Positions 42,635 through 51,929 of a DNA stretch of 64,000 bases are shown here, one piece after another; position 1 is the first letter of the stretch, and every line of letters begins with the position of its first letter. The stretch comes from Bacteroidaceae bacterium. GTDB lineage: Bacteria > Bacteroidota > Bacteroidia > Bacteroidales > Bacteroidaceae. Below the pieces are notes generated by a model that saw nothing but the letters and a program-made list of their open reading frames with translations, did not search any database and was not told where the DNA came from. The DNA is taken from assembly GCA_017541025.1 (NCBI GenBank), contig JAFXZY010000001.1:1-64000 (forward strand). Reading direction: 5' to 3'. The position numbers and the translations under genes are program-made.

Positions 42635-43666
42635 ATGGAGAAGATACTGACAGAAGAAGAGCAGAGTAGGTTTTCTGGCTTGATAGATAATGCCAGGAAA
42701 GTGGTGATTTGTGCCCATGTGTCACCTGATGGTGATGCTGTAGGCTCTACTTTAGCACTAAAGCATTGGCTGACCCGTAAGGGTAAGCAAGTAACAGTGG
42801 TAGTTCCTAACATCTTTCCTGATTTCCTGCACTGGATGCCTGGAGCTAAGGATATAATGGTTTACTTAAAGCAGGAAGAAACGGTTGAGTCCATTGTGGC
42901 CGAAGCTAATTTGTTCATTATTACAGACCTGAATGATTCTACCAGGATGCAAGAGTTGGAAGCCTGTGTAATGGCGAATCCTGCACCCAAGATTATGATA
43001 GACCACCATCTTAATCCTACGGATTTCTGTCAGTTGGTGATATCCCGTCCGGATATGTGCGCTTCTGCTGAGGTGATATGCCACTTGCTGTATCAGTTGG
43101 GAGAGATGGAACAGATTACACCTGATGAGGCCACCTGTATTTATGCTGCCATGATGTGTGATACGGGTGCTTTTACCTTTAACTCGAACAGGGCTGTGGT
43201 GTATGAATGTATCTCGCATCTGCTGAATCGTGGCATCGACAAGGATAAGATATACAGGAATGTTTTCTGGACGTATTCCATTGCACGGATGCGACTTACG
43301 GGTTATCTGCTATATGTTAAGATGGAGACCCTTCCTGAAATGCATGCCAGTATTATCACGCTTACCAACCAAGAACGAAAGATGCTATGTGTTAAGAACG
43401 GTGATACGGAGGGCATTGTTAATATGCCTTTGCAGATATCTGGCATGAGGCTGAGTGTTTTCCTCAGCGAGGATACGGAGCATGATGGTGTGGTAAAGGT
43501 TAGTCTGCGCAGCGTTGATGACTTCCCCTGTAACGATATGTCGGCTCAGTTCTTTAACGGAGGAGGTCATAAGAATGCCAGTGGCGGAAAACTTTATTGC
43601 AGCATGGAAGAGGCTATTGAGAAAGTTCGCAAAGCCATAAAATCCTATGCTCATTTGTTAAAATAG
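42635..43666 (+). CDS. nrnA: NrnA-like DHH-family oligoribonuclease/pAp phosphatase
   Basis: The ATG at 42635 is preferred because the upstream alternative (42596) overlaps the promoter. The 343-residue protein has the DHH domain motifs: HVSPDGDAVGSTLAL, LFIITDLND, MIDHHLNPT, CDTGAFTFNS, and the DHHA1 end with GGGHKNASGGKL. NrnA degrades short RNA and pAp. The transcript would have almost no leader. It is followed by a promoter for a DUF4827 lipoprotein. Confidence 0.88.
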   Translation: MEKILTEEEQSRFSGLIDNARKVVICAHVSPDGDAVGSTLALKHWLTRKGKQVTVVVPNIFPDFLHWMPGAKDIMVYLKQEETVESIVAEANLFIITDLNDSTRMQELEACVMANPAPKIMIDHHLNPTDFCQLVISRPDMCASAEVICHLLYQLGEMEQITPDEATCIYAAMMCDTGAFTFNSNRAVVYECISHLLNRGIDKDKIYRNVFWTYSIARMRLTGYLLYVKMETLPEMHASIITLTNQERKMLCVKNGDTEGIVNMPLQISGMRLSVFLSEDTEHDGVVKVSLRSVDDFPCNDMSAQFFNGGGHKNASGGKLYCSMEEAIEKVRKAIKSYAHLLK

Positions 43667-43686
43667 ATTATGTGAGTGACAATTAT

Positions 43687-43717
43687 TTTGTATTGTTATC
43701 ACTTATTCGTACCTTTG
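43687..43717 (+). promoter_or_regulatory. Promoter of DUF4827-hemW unit, TTTG-N19-TACCTTTG
   Basis: TTTG lies at 43687-43690 and TACCTTTG at 43710-43717. The spacer ends TCACTTATTCG, nearly the same as in the two 79-bp promoter repeats, but the upstream half of the repeat is absent because it lies inside nrnA. Confidence 0.75.
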
Positions 43718-43748
43718 TGCACAAAAAAGTGCGCAAAATAGATAGAAT

Positions 43749-44444
43749 ATGAAAAAGCTTCTTTATACAGCCCTAAGTTTAATGATAGCCTTTGCTGGTT
43801 TTATCTCTTGTTCTGATGATCAGACTTACGCTGAGCAGAAAGACAAAGAACGTAAGGCAGTAGATGCATTCTTAAAGCGTGATGTGACAATTGTTGGCCC
43901 ATCTGGTGATACCATCTGCAACGTTGGCGTTATTAATGTAATTACCGAGCAGGAGTTTATAAATCAGGATTCTACCACTAATCTTGAGAATAACGAGTAT
44001 GTACTCTTTGCCAATAATGGTATATATATGCAGATTGTCAGGAGGGGTGTTGGTGAGAAAATTTCCAAAGGGCAGACGCGCCAGGTAGCCTGCCGATTTG
44101 TCGAATATAATATATTAGGTGACAGCTTGCAGTTACGTAATGATGTCAGCTATTGGCATACAAATCCAGACATCATTGCTGTAACCAACACATCTGGCAC
44201 ATTCTCTGGCAAATTTGTTATAGGCGATATGGCTGGTGCCATGTATCAGACTTACGGCGAAGAGAAGGTTCTGGAGGGTTGGTTAGCTCCTTTTCCTTAT
44301 ATCCGCGTTGGAAGGCAAACAACAGCAGATGGTGAAATAGCCAAAGTAAGACTGATTGTGCCCCATACTGCAGGTCAGAGCAATGCCGCTACTAATGTCT
44401 ATCCCTGTTTTTACGAAATCCTTTATCAGGAATGTCGTGACTAA
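43749..44444 (+). CDS. DUF4827 lipoprotein
   Basis: The 231-residue protein has a type II signal peptide (LMIAFAGFISC with Cys at about 22), then a charged linker and a beta-rich domain with LENNEYVLFANNGIYMQIV and RRGVGEKISKGQTRQV, which resembles the FKBP-like DUF4827 family. No catalytic residues are identifiable. It overlaps HemW by eight bases if the GTG start at 44437 is used. Confidence 0.75.
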   Translation: MKKLLYTALSLMIAFAGFISCSDDQTYAEQKDKERKAVDAFLKRDVTIVGPSGDTICNVGVINVITEQEFINQDSTTNLENNEYVLFANNGIYMQIVRRGVGEKISKGQTRQVACRFVEYNILGDSLQLRNDVSYWHTNPDIIAVTNTSGTFSGKFVIGDMAGAMYQTYGEEKVLEGWLAPFPYIRVGRQTTADGEIAKVRLIVPHTAGQSNAATNVYPCFYEILYQECRD

Positions 44445-45558
44445 GGTAGGCGGCGTATACATTCATGTACCTTTTTGTAAGAAACGTTGCATTTATTGTG
44501 ACTTCTATTCTACAACCAGTGGTTTTGAGTGGAAGCGTTCTTATATCTCCGCCCTTAAGCGTGAGATGCGCTTGAGGCGTTCCGAAATAGACTTCTCGCG
44601 CGTACCTTCTTTATATATAGGAGGCGGAACCCCCAGTCAGTTACCTTCAGATTTACTGATAGAGTTGTTTCAGACTGCAAAGGACAACTTTACGCTTTCT
44701 GAAGGCGCAGAGGTTACCATTGAGGTTAATCCTGATGATGTAACGCCCAGCTTGATTGATGCTTTGCGCCAAACACCTGTGAACCGTATAAGTATGGGTG
44801 TGCAGACCTTCAGGGATGAAATGCTGCGATTCCTAAACCGTAGGCATACCTCCGAACAGGCTTTGCAAGCTGTGCAACTATTTAGGGATGCAGGTTATGG
44901 CAATATCAGCCTTGACTTGATATATGGTCTGCCCAGTCAGACATTTGAAGCTTGGACTTGTGATGTTCAGCAATTGCTGAAACTTAGTGTTCCCCATCTG
45001 AGTGCCTACGCGCTGTCATACGAGAATGGTACTCCCTTATATAAGATGCTTCAGGGAGGCGAAGTCTCAGAGGCTTCCGATGAACTGTCGTGGAGGATGT
45101 ATGAATATCTAATGGATGAAACAAAAGCCTCAGGATATGAACATTATGAAATTTCCAACTTTGCTAAACCTGGTATGCGTGCCAGGCATAACAGCAGTTA
45201 TTGGGATGGCTCCCCATATCTTGGCTTGGGGCCGGGAGCACATTCTTATGATGGCGATAATGTCCGTAGGTCGAACAATACGTCGTTAGAGGAATATGTA
45301 TCTGCAATAGCGGATGTTCCTCATCAGTTGGAGGTTCTTTCTCGCGAGGAACAATATGATGAGCTGATTATGACACGTTTGCGTACAGCTTCAGGACTTT
45401 ATCTGCGTGCTCTTACTCCTGAGCAAGAATCCTATTGCCTGCAGATGGCGGAACAGCATTTATGCTGGGGAAATCTGATAAGAGAAGGCGATATCCTGCG
45501 TCTTTCAAGGAAAGGTATTTTTATTTCCAACAGTGTTATCAGTGACCTGATGTGTTAG
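44437..45558 (+). CDS. hemW: HemW-type radical SAM protein
   Basis: The start is placed at GTG 44437, giving 373 residues, the usual HemW size; the frame extends further upstream (44356) but that part would overlap the DUF4827 gene. The radical SAM cluster CKKRCIYCDF has the CX3CX2C pattern, followed by YIGGGTPSQL, SMGVQTFRDEMLRFLNR, DLIYGLPSQT and NSSYWDGSPYLGLGPGAHS. HemW is a haem chaperone related to HemN. It is co-transcribed with the lipoprotein. Confidence 0.88.
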   Translation: MTKVGGVYIHVPFCKKRCIYCDFYSTTSGFEWKRSYISALKREMRLRRSEIDFSRVPSLYIGGGTPSQLPSDLLIELFQTAKDNFTLSEGAEVTIEVNPDDVTPSLIDALRQTPVNRISMGVQTFRDEMLRFLNRRHTSEQALQAVQLFRDAGYGNISLDLIYGLPSQTFEAWTCDVQQLLKLSVPHLSAYALSYENGTPLYKMLQGGEVSEASDELSWRMYEYLMDETKASGYEHYEISNFAKPGMRARHNSSYWDGSPYLGLGPGAHSYDGDNVRRSNNTSLEEYVSAIADVPHQLEVLSREEQYDELIMTRLRTASGLYLRALTPEQESYCLQMAEQHLCWGNLIREGDILRLSRKGIFISNSVISDLMC

Positions 45559-45703
45559 CGTCTTTCTTCAATTCTCTTTTTCCTGTTCCCCCTTTTATTG
45601 AAAAATATGTTTTTTAACATGCAAACTTTCTATTGTCAGTTCAAATATTATTTCTAATTTTAACCCCTGAAAATTAAAACTAATAGCATTAATAACAAAA
45701 AAT

Positions 45704-47863
45704 ATGAAGGTTTACAAAACAAATGAGATTAAAAACATTGCTCTGATGGGCAATGATGGTGCGGGTAAGACAACCCTTACTGAGGCCTTGCTTTATGAGG
45801 CAGGCATTATCAAAAGAAGAGGTCGTATTACCCAGAAGAATACCGTTAGTGATTATTTCCCAGTAGAGCAAGAATACGGTTATTCCGTTTTCTCTACTGT
45901 TTTCCATACAGAGTGGAATGGCAAGAAGCTGAATTTTATTGATTGCCCTGGTAGTGATGACTTTGTCGGTTCTGCTATTACAGCATTGAACGTTACGGAT
46001 ACAACTGTTATCCTTATTAAAGGAGGCGCAGGTGTAGAGGTTGGTACCCAGAACCATTTCCGTTATACTGAAAAGTTAGGCAAGCCCGTTATATTCCTCG
46101 TTAATCAGCTGGATGACGAGAATTGCGATTATGATAATCTTCTGGAGCAACTGAAAACCATCTATGGCCCAAAGGTAGTTCCTGTTCAGTATCCTATTGC
46201 AACTGGTCCGGACTTCAATGCACTGATTGACGTGCTGCTTATGAAGAAGTACTCATGGGGTCCAGAAGGTGGCGCTCCTACTATCGAGGATGTTCCTGCT
46301 GACCAGATGGATAAGGCTATGGAACTGCACAAGGCATTGATAGAAGCTGCTGCCGAGCATGATGAGAGCCTGATGGAGAAGTTCTTTGAAAGCGAAGACC
46401 TAACTGAGGATGAAATGCGCGAAGGTATCCGCAAGGGTTTGGCTTCACGTGGTATGTTCCCGGTATTCTGCGTAGATGCCGTTAAGGATATGGGTGTTCG
46501 TCGTTTGATGGAATTTTTAGGTAATGTAGTTCCTTTCGTAGACGAGATGCCTAAGGTCTTCAATACTCGTGGTGAAGAAATTACTCCTGATCCTGCAGGT
46601 CCTACCAGCCTGTTCTTCTTCAAGACTGCTGTTGAACCCCATATTGGTGAGGTTCAGTATTTCAAGGTGATGAGCGGTTCTGTAAAGGAAGGTGATGACC
46701 TTACAAATGCTGACCGTGGCAGTAAGGAGCGTATGGCACAGCTCTTCGTTTGTGCTGGTGCCAACCGTATTAAGGTGGAAGAACTGGTAGCCGGTGATAT
46801 AGGTTGTACCGTTAAGCTTAAGGACGTTAAGACGGGCAATACTCTGAATGGAAAGGATTGCGACAACCGTTTCAACTTTATCAAGTATCCTAATTCTAAG
46901 TATAGTCGTGCTATTCGTGCAGTCAACGAGAGCGAGACTGAGAAGATGATGAATGCCCTCCAGAAGATGCGCGAGGAAGATCCCACATGGGTTGTCGAGC
47001 AGAGTAAGGAGTTGCGACAGATTCTTGTGCATGGTCAAGGCGAATTCCACCTGCGCACCCTCAAATGGCGTATGGAGAACAACGAGAAGATTCAGATTGT
47101 TTTCGACGAGCCCAAGATTCCCTATCGTGAGACTATTACCAAGGCAGCCCGTGCCGACTATCGTCACAAGAAGCAATCTGGTGGTGCAGGTCAGTTTGGT
47201 GAGGTTCATCTCATTGTAGAGCCTTATTATGAAGGCATGCCGGATCCGGATGTTTATACATTCGGCGGTCAGGAATATCGTATCAATGTTAAGGGCACTG
47301 AGATCATCGACTTGGAATGGGGCGGTAAGCTCGTGTTTATAAACAGTATTGTTGGTGGTTCTATCGATGCACGTTTTATGCCTGCTATCCTTAAGGGTGT
47401 TATGCAGCGTATGGAGCAGGGACCTTTGACAGGATGCTATGCCCGTGACGTTCGCGTAATTGTATATGATGGCAAGATGCATCCGGTAGATAGCAATGAA
47501 CTTTCATTCATGTTGGCAGGACGTCAGGCCTTTGCTTTGGCCTTCAAGGAGGCAGGTCCCAAGATTCTTGAGCCAATCAATGATGTGGAAGTCTTTGTTC
47601 CCAGTGATAAGATGGGTGATGTGATGAGTGACTTACAGGGACGCCGTGCTATGATTACGGGTATGACCAGTGAAAATGGTTATGAGAAACTCACAGCTAA
47701 GGCTCCTCAGAAGGAAATGTCTAACTATAGTACAGCACTCAGTAGCCTTACAGGCGGACGTGCCAGCTTCATCACCAAGTTCGCTTCTTACGAACTGGTT
47801 CCTGGCGATGTTCAGTCTAAGTTGATTGCTGCTTATCAAGCAACCTTATCAGAAGAGAAATAG
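45704..47863 (+). CDS. EF-G2, translation-factor paralogue with altered GTPase motifs
   Basis: The 719-residue protein has the EF-G domain order. The G-domain motifs differ from normal EF-G: P-loop GNDGAGKTT, switch II DCPGSDDF in place of DTPGHVDF so that the catalytic His is Ser, and NQLD in place of NKMD. Domain IV and V are intact (QSGGAGQFGEVHLIVEP, LQGRRAMITGM). This pattern fits Bacteroides EF-G2, which has been reported to act in translation without GTP hydrolysis and to support gut colonisation. The 45559-45703 gap before it is AT-rich and has no clear -7 box. A terminator follows at 47911-47940. Confidence 0.9.
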   Translation: MKVYKTNEIKNIALMGNDGAGKTTLTEALLYEAGIIKRRGRITQKNTVSDYFPVEQEYGYSVFSTVFHTEWNGKKLNFIDCPGSDDFVGSAITALNVTDTTVILIKGGAGVEVGTQNHFRYTEKLGKPVIFLVNQLDDENCDYDNLLEQLKTIYGPKVVPVQYPIATGPDFNALIDVLLMKKYSWGPEGGAPTIEDVPADQMDKAMELHKALIEAAAEHDESLMEKFFESEDLTEDEMREGIRKGLASRGMFPVFCVDAVKDMGVRRLMEFLGNVVPFVDEMPKVFNTRGEEITPDPAGPTSLFFFKTAVEPHIGEVQYFKVMSGSVKEGDDLTNADRGSKERMAQLFVCAGANRIKVEELVAGDIGCTVKLKDVKTGNTLNGKDCDNRFNFIKYPNSKYSRAIRAVNESETEKMMNALQKMREEDPTWVVEQSKELRQILVHGQGEFHLRTLKWRMENNEKIQIVFDEPKIPYRETITKAARADYRHKKQSGGAGQFGEVHLIVEPYYEGMPDPDVYTFGGQEYRINVKGTEIIDLEWGGKLVFINSIVGGSIDARFMPAILKGVMQRMEQGPLTGCYARDVRVIVYDGKMHPVDSNELSFMLAGRQAFALAFKEAGPKILEPINDVEVFVPSDKMGDVMSDLQGRRAMITGMTSENGYEKLTAKAPQKEMSNYSTALSSLTGGRASFITKFASYELVPGDVQSKLIAAYQATLSEEK

Positions 47864-47910
47864 TTGCTATTTTGGCAATTATAATCATTTGGTGTTGTTA
47901 AATATACTAA

Positions 47911-47940
47911 AAACTGGTACGTTTTGTACCAGTTTTTTTT
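47911..47940 (+). terminator. Terminator after EF-G2
   Basis: A perfect 10-bp stem AAACTGGTAC/GTACCAGTTT with GTTTT loop is followed by a T-run to 47940. The final Ts and G form the -33 box of the next promoter. Confidence 0.9.
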
Positions 47941-47969
47941 GTTTTCTTTAAGAAAAGCATTTACCTTTG
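47938..47969 (+). promoter_or_regulatory. Promoter of the RprXY-like operon, overlapping the EF-G2 terminator
   Basis: TTTG at 47938-47941 and TACCTTTG at 47962-47969 have a 20-base spacer. The ATG at 47975 lies only five bases past the -7 box, so the message is probably leaderless. Confidence 0.8.
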
Positions 47970-47974
47970 CCATT

Positions 47975-49504
47975 ATGAAAAGGGTTTATAGTCTAATTAT
48001 CTGTTTGCTGGTTGGAATTTCCTTCCTTGTCTTGCTTTACCTGCAGGGAATGTATGCTACGGCGATGGTGAGAATGCGTGAGGAGCAATTCGACGAGAAT
48101 GTTAGGCGTAGCATTGACCAAGCTTCTCGCGATATGGAGCGGTCTGAGACCTACCATTATCTGGAAACCGTCATAAACCATCGTGAGCAAGAGAAACAAA
48201 AGAGGTCTTCCTTGAATCCTAATCATTCTTATTCTGAACCTATAATTGTTGATTCAACGGAATTGAAAAAAAAAGGAAACATGCAAATGGTAGGGCGTCA
48301 TCTTGGTCAGTTGCCTAATTCTTTAACCATGCCACGTCCTAATCGGACAGAGTCCATTAAACAATTTAGCAAACAAGTGCAAGATGCCTATATGTACGAG
48401 CGCGGTGTGCTTGATGAGGTTATCTTTGGCGTTATGCGTTCGGCCAGCACTCTCCGTTTCCAGGATCGAATTATTCAGGCAGAACTTGACAACTTTCTGC
48501 GTGGAGCCTTGCTGAGTAATGGTATCAACCTCAACTTTCATTATATAGTTTATACGGCTGATGGTAGAGAAGTGTACAGGTGTGAGGACTACACAGAAGA
48601 GGGGACGGGGCACGTTTATCAGCAGTTGCTTTTCCGTAGTGACCCTACAGAACAGAAGGGAATTGTCTGCGTTCATTTTCCTGATCGCCAAAAGTATATT
48701 CGTGGCGTGGCCAACTATGTGCTGCCTGCTATGATTTTTACTTTCATCCTATTTGTCACTTTTTTGGTAACGGTATATCTTATAATACGACAGAGGAAGA
48801 TAAGTGAGATGAAGAATGATTTTATTCATAACATGACGCATGAATTTAAAACGCCAATCTCTACCATTTCCATTGCTGCACAGATGCTTACAGACAAGAG
48901 TGTAAATAAGGATGCTGGTACCTATGAGCGTTTGGGAGATGTTATCAACAATGAGACACGTCGTCTCCGCTTCCAAGTGGAGAAGGTATTGCAGATGAGC
49001 CTCTTTGACCATAATAATATTGCGCTTAAACTTCAGGAACTAGATGCTAATGAGCTGATAGATAATGTAATTCAAACGTTCTCTCTCAAGGTAAGTCAGA
49101 ACGGTGGCACTTTAGATACCAGGTTAGAGGCATATAATCCCTTTGTGAATGTTGATGAGATGCATTTCACAAATATCATCTTCAACCTTCTCGACAATGC
49201 AGTTAAGTACCGTCGTGAGGATGAGCCACTTCACTTAGAGGTGGTTACATGGAATCAGGGTGAGGATTACCTCTGCATAAGCATCAAGGATAATGGCATT
49301 GGTATTCAAAAGGATGATTTAAAACGTATTTTCGAGAAGTTCTACCGTGTACACACAGGTAACAAGCATAATGTCAAAGGGTTTGGCTTAGGGCTCACCT
49401 ACGTGAAGAAAATGGTAGATATGCATCATGGTACCATTAAAGCAACTAGCGAGGTAGGACAAGGAACAAAATTTATAATAACATTACCAATAGTAAAAGA
49501 TTAA
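47975..49504 (+). CDS. rprX: Sensor histidine kinase, RprX-like
   Basis: The start at 47975 (MKRVY) avoids the promoter and gives 509 residues. A first membrane helix at about 5-27 (LIICLLVGISFLVLLYL) and a second near 248-270 enclose a periplasmic sensor domain. The HisKA helix has FIHNMTHEFKTPISTIS with the phospho-acceptor His. The ATPase has NIIFNLLDNAVKY (N box), SIKDNGIGI (G1) and KGFGLGLTYVKK (G2). The gene is followed three bases later by the cognate regulator. The resemblance to Bacteroides RprX is from memory of sequence and gene order. Confidence 0.85.
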   Translation: MKRVYSLIICLLVGISFLVLLYLQGMYATAMVRMREEQFDENVRRSIDQASRDMERSETYHYLETVINHREQEKQKRSSLNPNHSYSEPIIVDSTELKKKGNMQMVGRHLGQLPNSLTMPRPNRTESIKQFSKQVQDAYMYERGVLDEVIFGVMRSASTLRFQDRIIQAELDNFLRGALLSNGINLNFHYIVYTADGREVYRCEDYTEEGTGHVYQQLLFRSDPTEQKGIVCVHFPDRQKYIRGVANYVLPAMIFTFILFVTFLVTVYLIIRQRKISEMKNDFIHNMTHEFKTPISTISIAAQMLTDKSVNKDAGTYERLGDVINNETRRLRFQVEKVLQMSLFDHNNIALKLQELDANELIDNVIQTFSLKVSQNGGTLDTRLEAYNPFVNVDEMHFTNIIFNLLDNAVKYRREDEPLHLEVVTWNQGEDYLCISIKDNGIGIQKDDLKRIFEKFYRVHTGNKHNVKGFGLGLTYVKKMVDMHHGTIKATSEVGQGTKFIITLPIVKD

Positions 49505-49507
49505 GTT

Positions 49508-50212
49508 ATGGAGAACAAATTGCACATTCTATTATGCGAGGACGAGGAGAGTCTGGGCATGTTGGTTCGTGAGTATTTGCAGGCGAAAGGTTATGATGCC
49601 GAGTTATATCTTGATGGAGAGGCAGGCTATAAGGCTTTCATGAGAACAAAATTCGATATGTGTCTGCTGGATGTGATGATGCCTAAAATGGATGGTTTTA
49701 CATTGGCACGCGAGATCCGAATGGTGAATGCTGAGGTTCCCATCATTTTCCTTACTGCCAAGAATCTTAAGGATGATATCTTGGAAGGCTTTAAATTAGG
49801 AGCTGACGATTATCTGACCAAGCCCTTCTCTATGGATGAACTGGTATATCGTATGGAGGCTATCTTACGTCGTGTGAAAGTAAAGTCAACACGTAATGTC
49901 ACCCAGTATCAGTTGGGTAAGTTCCTGTTTGACACCCAGCGTCAGATTCTTTCTCTTGGTGACAAGCAGACCAAACTTACCACCAAGGAATGCGAGTTGC
50001 TTACCATGCTATGCGCACATTCCAATGATGTGCTTGAGCGTGAACTCGCTCTTAAGACTATCTGGATTGACGACAATTACTTTAATGCGCGCAGCATGGA
50101 TGTTTATATTACCAAGTTACGTAAGCATCTTAAGGATGATCCTTCAATAGAAATAAATAATGTTCATGGTAAGGGGTACCGTTTGATAGTTCCCAATCTA
50201 ATGGCAGATTAA
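49508..50212 (+). CDS. rprY: OmpR-type response regulator, RprY-like
   Basis: The 234-residue regulator has a receiver domain with LLCEDEESLG (acidic pocket), DMCLLDVMMPKMDGF (phospho-acceptor Asp) and PIIFLTAKN/ADDYLTKPFS (Thr and Lys). The C-terminal winged helix has LTTKECELLTMLC and ARSMDVYITKLRKHLK. It should bind DNA as a phosphorylated dimer. It follows its kinase by three bases and ends before a strong terminator. Confidence 0.9.
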   Translation: MENKLHILLCEDEESLGMLVREYLQAKGYDAELYLDGEAGYKAFMRTKFDMCLLDVMMPKMDGFTLAREIRMVNAEVPIIFLTAKNLKDDILEGFKLGADDYLTKPFSMDELVYRMEAILRRVKVKSTRNVTQYQLGKFLFDTQRQILSLGDKQTKLTTKECELLTMLCAHSNDVLERELALKTIWIDDNYFNARSMDVYITKLRKHLKDDPSIEINNVHGKGYRLIVPNLMAD

Positions 50213-50217
50213 ACAAT

Positions 50218-50258
50218 AAAAAGAGCGGGACTTCCATTTCGGAGGTCCCGTTCTTTTT
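50218..50258. terminator. Bidirectional hairpin terminator after the response regulator
   Basis: An 18-bp stem with one or two mismatches (AAAAAGAGCGGGACTTCC and its partner) and ATTTC loop is followed by a T-run. It lies between convergent genes. Confidence 0.88.
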
Positions 50259-50280
50259 ATTATCTTTCTTCTTGTTTAAC

Positions 50281-50892
50281 TTAGAAACAATAGCCTATGT
50301 GAACGCTGCTTTCACGCACATGGGGAATTTTTGTTTCTCCAGGGAAATCACGGGCGTAGGAGATTCCCAAAAATACCTTATTATAATAGAACCTGAGTCC
50401 TGTTTGCCATCCGACCTGGAAACTTTTCCAATCATTCCTTTTTCCTGCGGCTATGGCGCGAATATGAACACCTGCATACGGAGCCAAAGCAATATCCTTA
50501 GTCTTGGAAAGGTAGAACTTGTAAACTGCATTTACAGGAAGCCTGAATGTGAGCAAATCATAATTCACCCCCCTCTCATTGGCATGTGAGTATTTGATAT
50601 TGGCTCCCACTTCTACAAAATAGGGCATGTCTTCCATCACTTGAATGGAACGGGCATATCCAACAGAATACTCGTTAAACTTCATTGTCTCATCATCAGT
50701 AAGGTATCTGCTGGGCGAATACTGAAAATAGAAGAAGTTCTTGTACTCCTTATGCTGAGGCTTGGGAGTTTCTTCTTCTACATCCTCCAAAGTCCAATCG
50801 TCAACGGTATCATAATTGTCATACTGTGCATAAGTAATGGAACTAATGCACAACAAAAACATTGTCCCGATGCTTCTTCGGAATGATTTCAT
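50281..50892 (-). CDS. Outer-membrane beta-barrel protein, 203 aa
   Basis: A signal peptide (MFLLCISSITYAQ) is followed by an acidic linker (TVDDWTLEDVEEETPK) and about eight amphipathic strands with alternating aromatic and polar residues, ending HIGYCF. This is the small OmpA/OmpW-like barrel shape common in Bacteroidetes. No function can be named. A terminal Phe fits BAM recognition. It is transcribed after a 63-aa membrane protein gene (27 bases upstream). Confidence 0.78.
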   Translation of the reverse strand: MKSFRRSIGTMFLLCISSITYAQYDNYDTVDDWTLEDVEEETPKPQHKEYKNFFYFQYSPSRYLTDDETMKFNEYSVGYARSIQVMEDMPYFVEVGANIKYSHANERGVNYDLLTFRLPVNAVYKFYLSKTKDIALAPYAGVHIRAIAAGKRNDWKSFQVGWQTGLRFYYNKVFLGISYARDFPGETKIPHVRESSVHIGYCF

Positions 50893-50919
50893 TAGGCGTA
50901 GGAAAAAAGGTGGTTAATG

Positions 50920-51111
50920 TCAGGAACGCTTGGCAATAACAATGTGAGTAACAATACCAGCGATAATCAAAAGAAGTGAAATCATCTGATACCAGTTGTA
51001 GTCAACCAAGTCAGCAAAAAAACCAAGGTTAAATTTGGCACCGAAATAACTAATTATAAGCAGTACTGCGCCTAAAACAATCAGGATAATACCTAAATTC
51101 TGTTTCTTCAT
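50920..51111 (-). CDS. Small two-helix membrane protein, 63 aa
   Basis: The peptide has two clear membrane helices: LGIILIVLGAVLLIISYF and MISLLLIIAGIVTHIVI, with a short loop and a basic end (KRS). It is a typical two-TM mini-protein of Bacteroidetes with unknown role. It lies upstream of the beta-barrel gene on the same strand. Confidence 0.72.
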   Translation of the reverse strand: MKKQNLGIILIVLGAVLLIISYFGAKFNLGFFADLVDYNWYQMISLLLIIAGIVTHIVIAKRS

Positions 51112-51224
51112 AAGATTATTGTCTTTATTTTACATGTTTATATTTTTTCCAAATACAAAGTAAGTGATTTTTCTTGAAGTGGCGAAATGTTTTTGGATAA
51201 AAATTGCAAAAATGATGCAAATCC

Positions 51225-51255
51225 TTGGCAGTTTCATTAAAAAGCTGTACCTTTG
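51225..51255 (+). promoter_or_regulatory. Promoter of the rpsF operon, TTGG-N19-TACCTTTG
   Basis: TTGG at 51225-51228 and TACCTTTG at 51248-51255 have a 19-base spacer. The ATG of rpsF is 46 bases past the -7 box. Confidence 0.78.
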
Positions 51256-51301
51256 CACCGCAATTTTGCAAAATAGTATTAATTAACTTATTTAACGTAT
51301 T

Positions 51302-51643
51302 ATGAATCAATACGAAACCGTTTTCATTTTAACTCCCGTTTTGTCTGATGATCAGATGAAGGAAGCGGTAAACAAGTTCAAAGACGTTCTTGTAAAAGCT
51401 GGTGCAGAAATTATCAGCGAGGAGAACTGGGGCTTGAAGAAACTGGCTTATCCCATCGAGAAGAAGAGTACGGGTTTCTATGAACTAGTAGAGTTCAAGG
51501 CAGCACCTGAGACCATTAAGAAGTTGGAGGTTGCTTACCGTCGTGATGAGAGAGTACTTCGCTACCTGACAGTAAAGATGGAGAAGTACGCAGCAGAGTA
51601 TGCTGAGAAGAGAAGAAACAACAAATCAAGTAAGGAGGCTTAA
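51302..51643 (+). CDS. rpsF: 30S ribosomal protein S6
   Basis: The 113-residue protein begins [18 protein letters not shown] and has the S6 ferredoxin-like fold with [21 protein letters not shown] and a basic C terminus. S6 pairs with S18 on the 30S platform. It is first in the rpsF-rpsR-rplI operon, with S18 three bases downstream. Confidence 0.97.
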   Translation: MNQYETVFILTPVLSDDQMKEAVNKFKDVLVKAGAEIISEENWGLKKLAYPIEKKSTGFYELVEFKAAPETIKKLEVAYRRDERVLRYLTVKMEKYAAEYAEKRRNNKSSKEA

Positions 51644-51646
51644 TCT

Positions 51647-51913
51647 ATGACACAGCAATCAGAAATCCGTTATTTGACCGCTCCCGCTATTGATGTCAAA
51701 AAGAAGAAGTATTGCCGTTTCAAGAAAAGCGGTATCAAGTACATTGACTATAAGGATCCTGAATTCCTGAAGAAGTTCCTGAACGAGCAGGGTAAGATTC
51801 TTCCCCGTCGTATCACCGGTACTTCTTTGAAGTATCAGCGTCGTGTGGCTCAGGCTGTTAAGCGTGCTCGCCATTTGGCTTTGCTGCCTTTCGTAACTGA
51901 CTTGATGAAGTAA
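51647..51913 (+). CDS. rpsR: 30S ribosomal protein S18
   Basis: The 88-residue protein has the S18 core [20 protein letters not shown], then [28 protein letters not shown], typical of the family, where the basic helices bind 16S rRNA. Some N-terminal Cys residues vary; one Cys is present ([11 protein letters not shown]). It lies between rpsF and rplI. Confidence 0.97.
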   Translation: MTQQSEIRYLTAPAIDVKKKKYCRFKKSGIKYIDYKDPEFLKKFLNEQGKILPRRITGTSLKYQRRVAQAVKRARHLALLPFVTDLMK

Positions 51914-51929
51914 AAAAGGAGGAATAGAT

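Noticed and set aside
46517-47482. Opposite-strand open frame (321 codons) over EF-G2
   Set aside because: It mirrors a conserved translation-factor gene and has low-complexity composition.
51256-51301. S6:S18-binding leader (CACCG) before rpsF
   Set aside because: CACCG occurs just after the -7 box, but no bulged stem of the known motif could be drawn.
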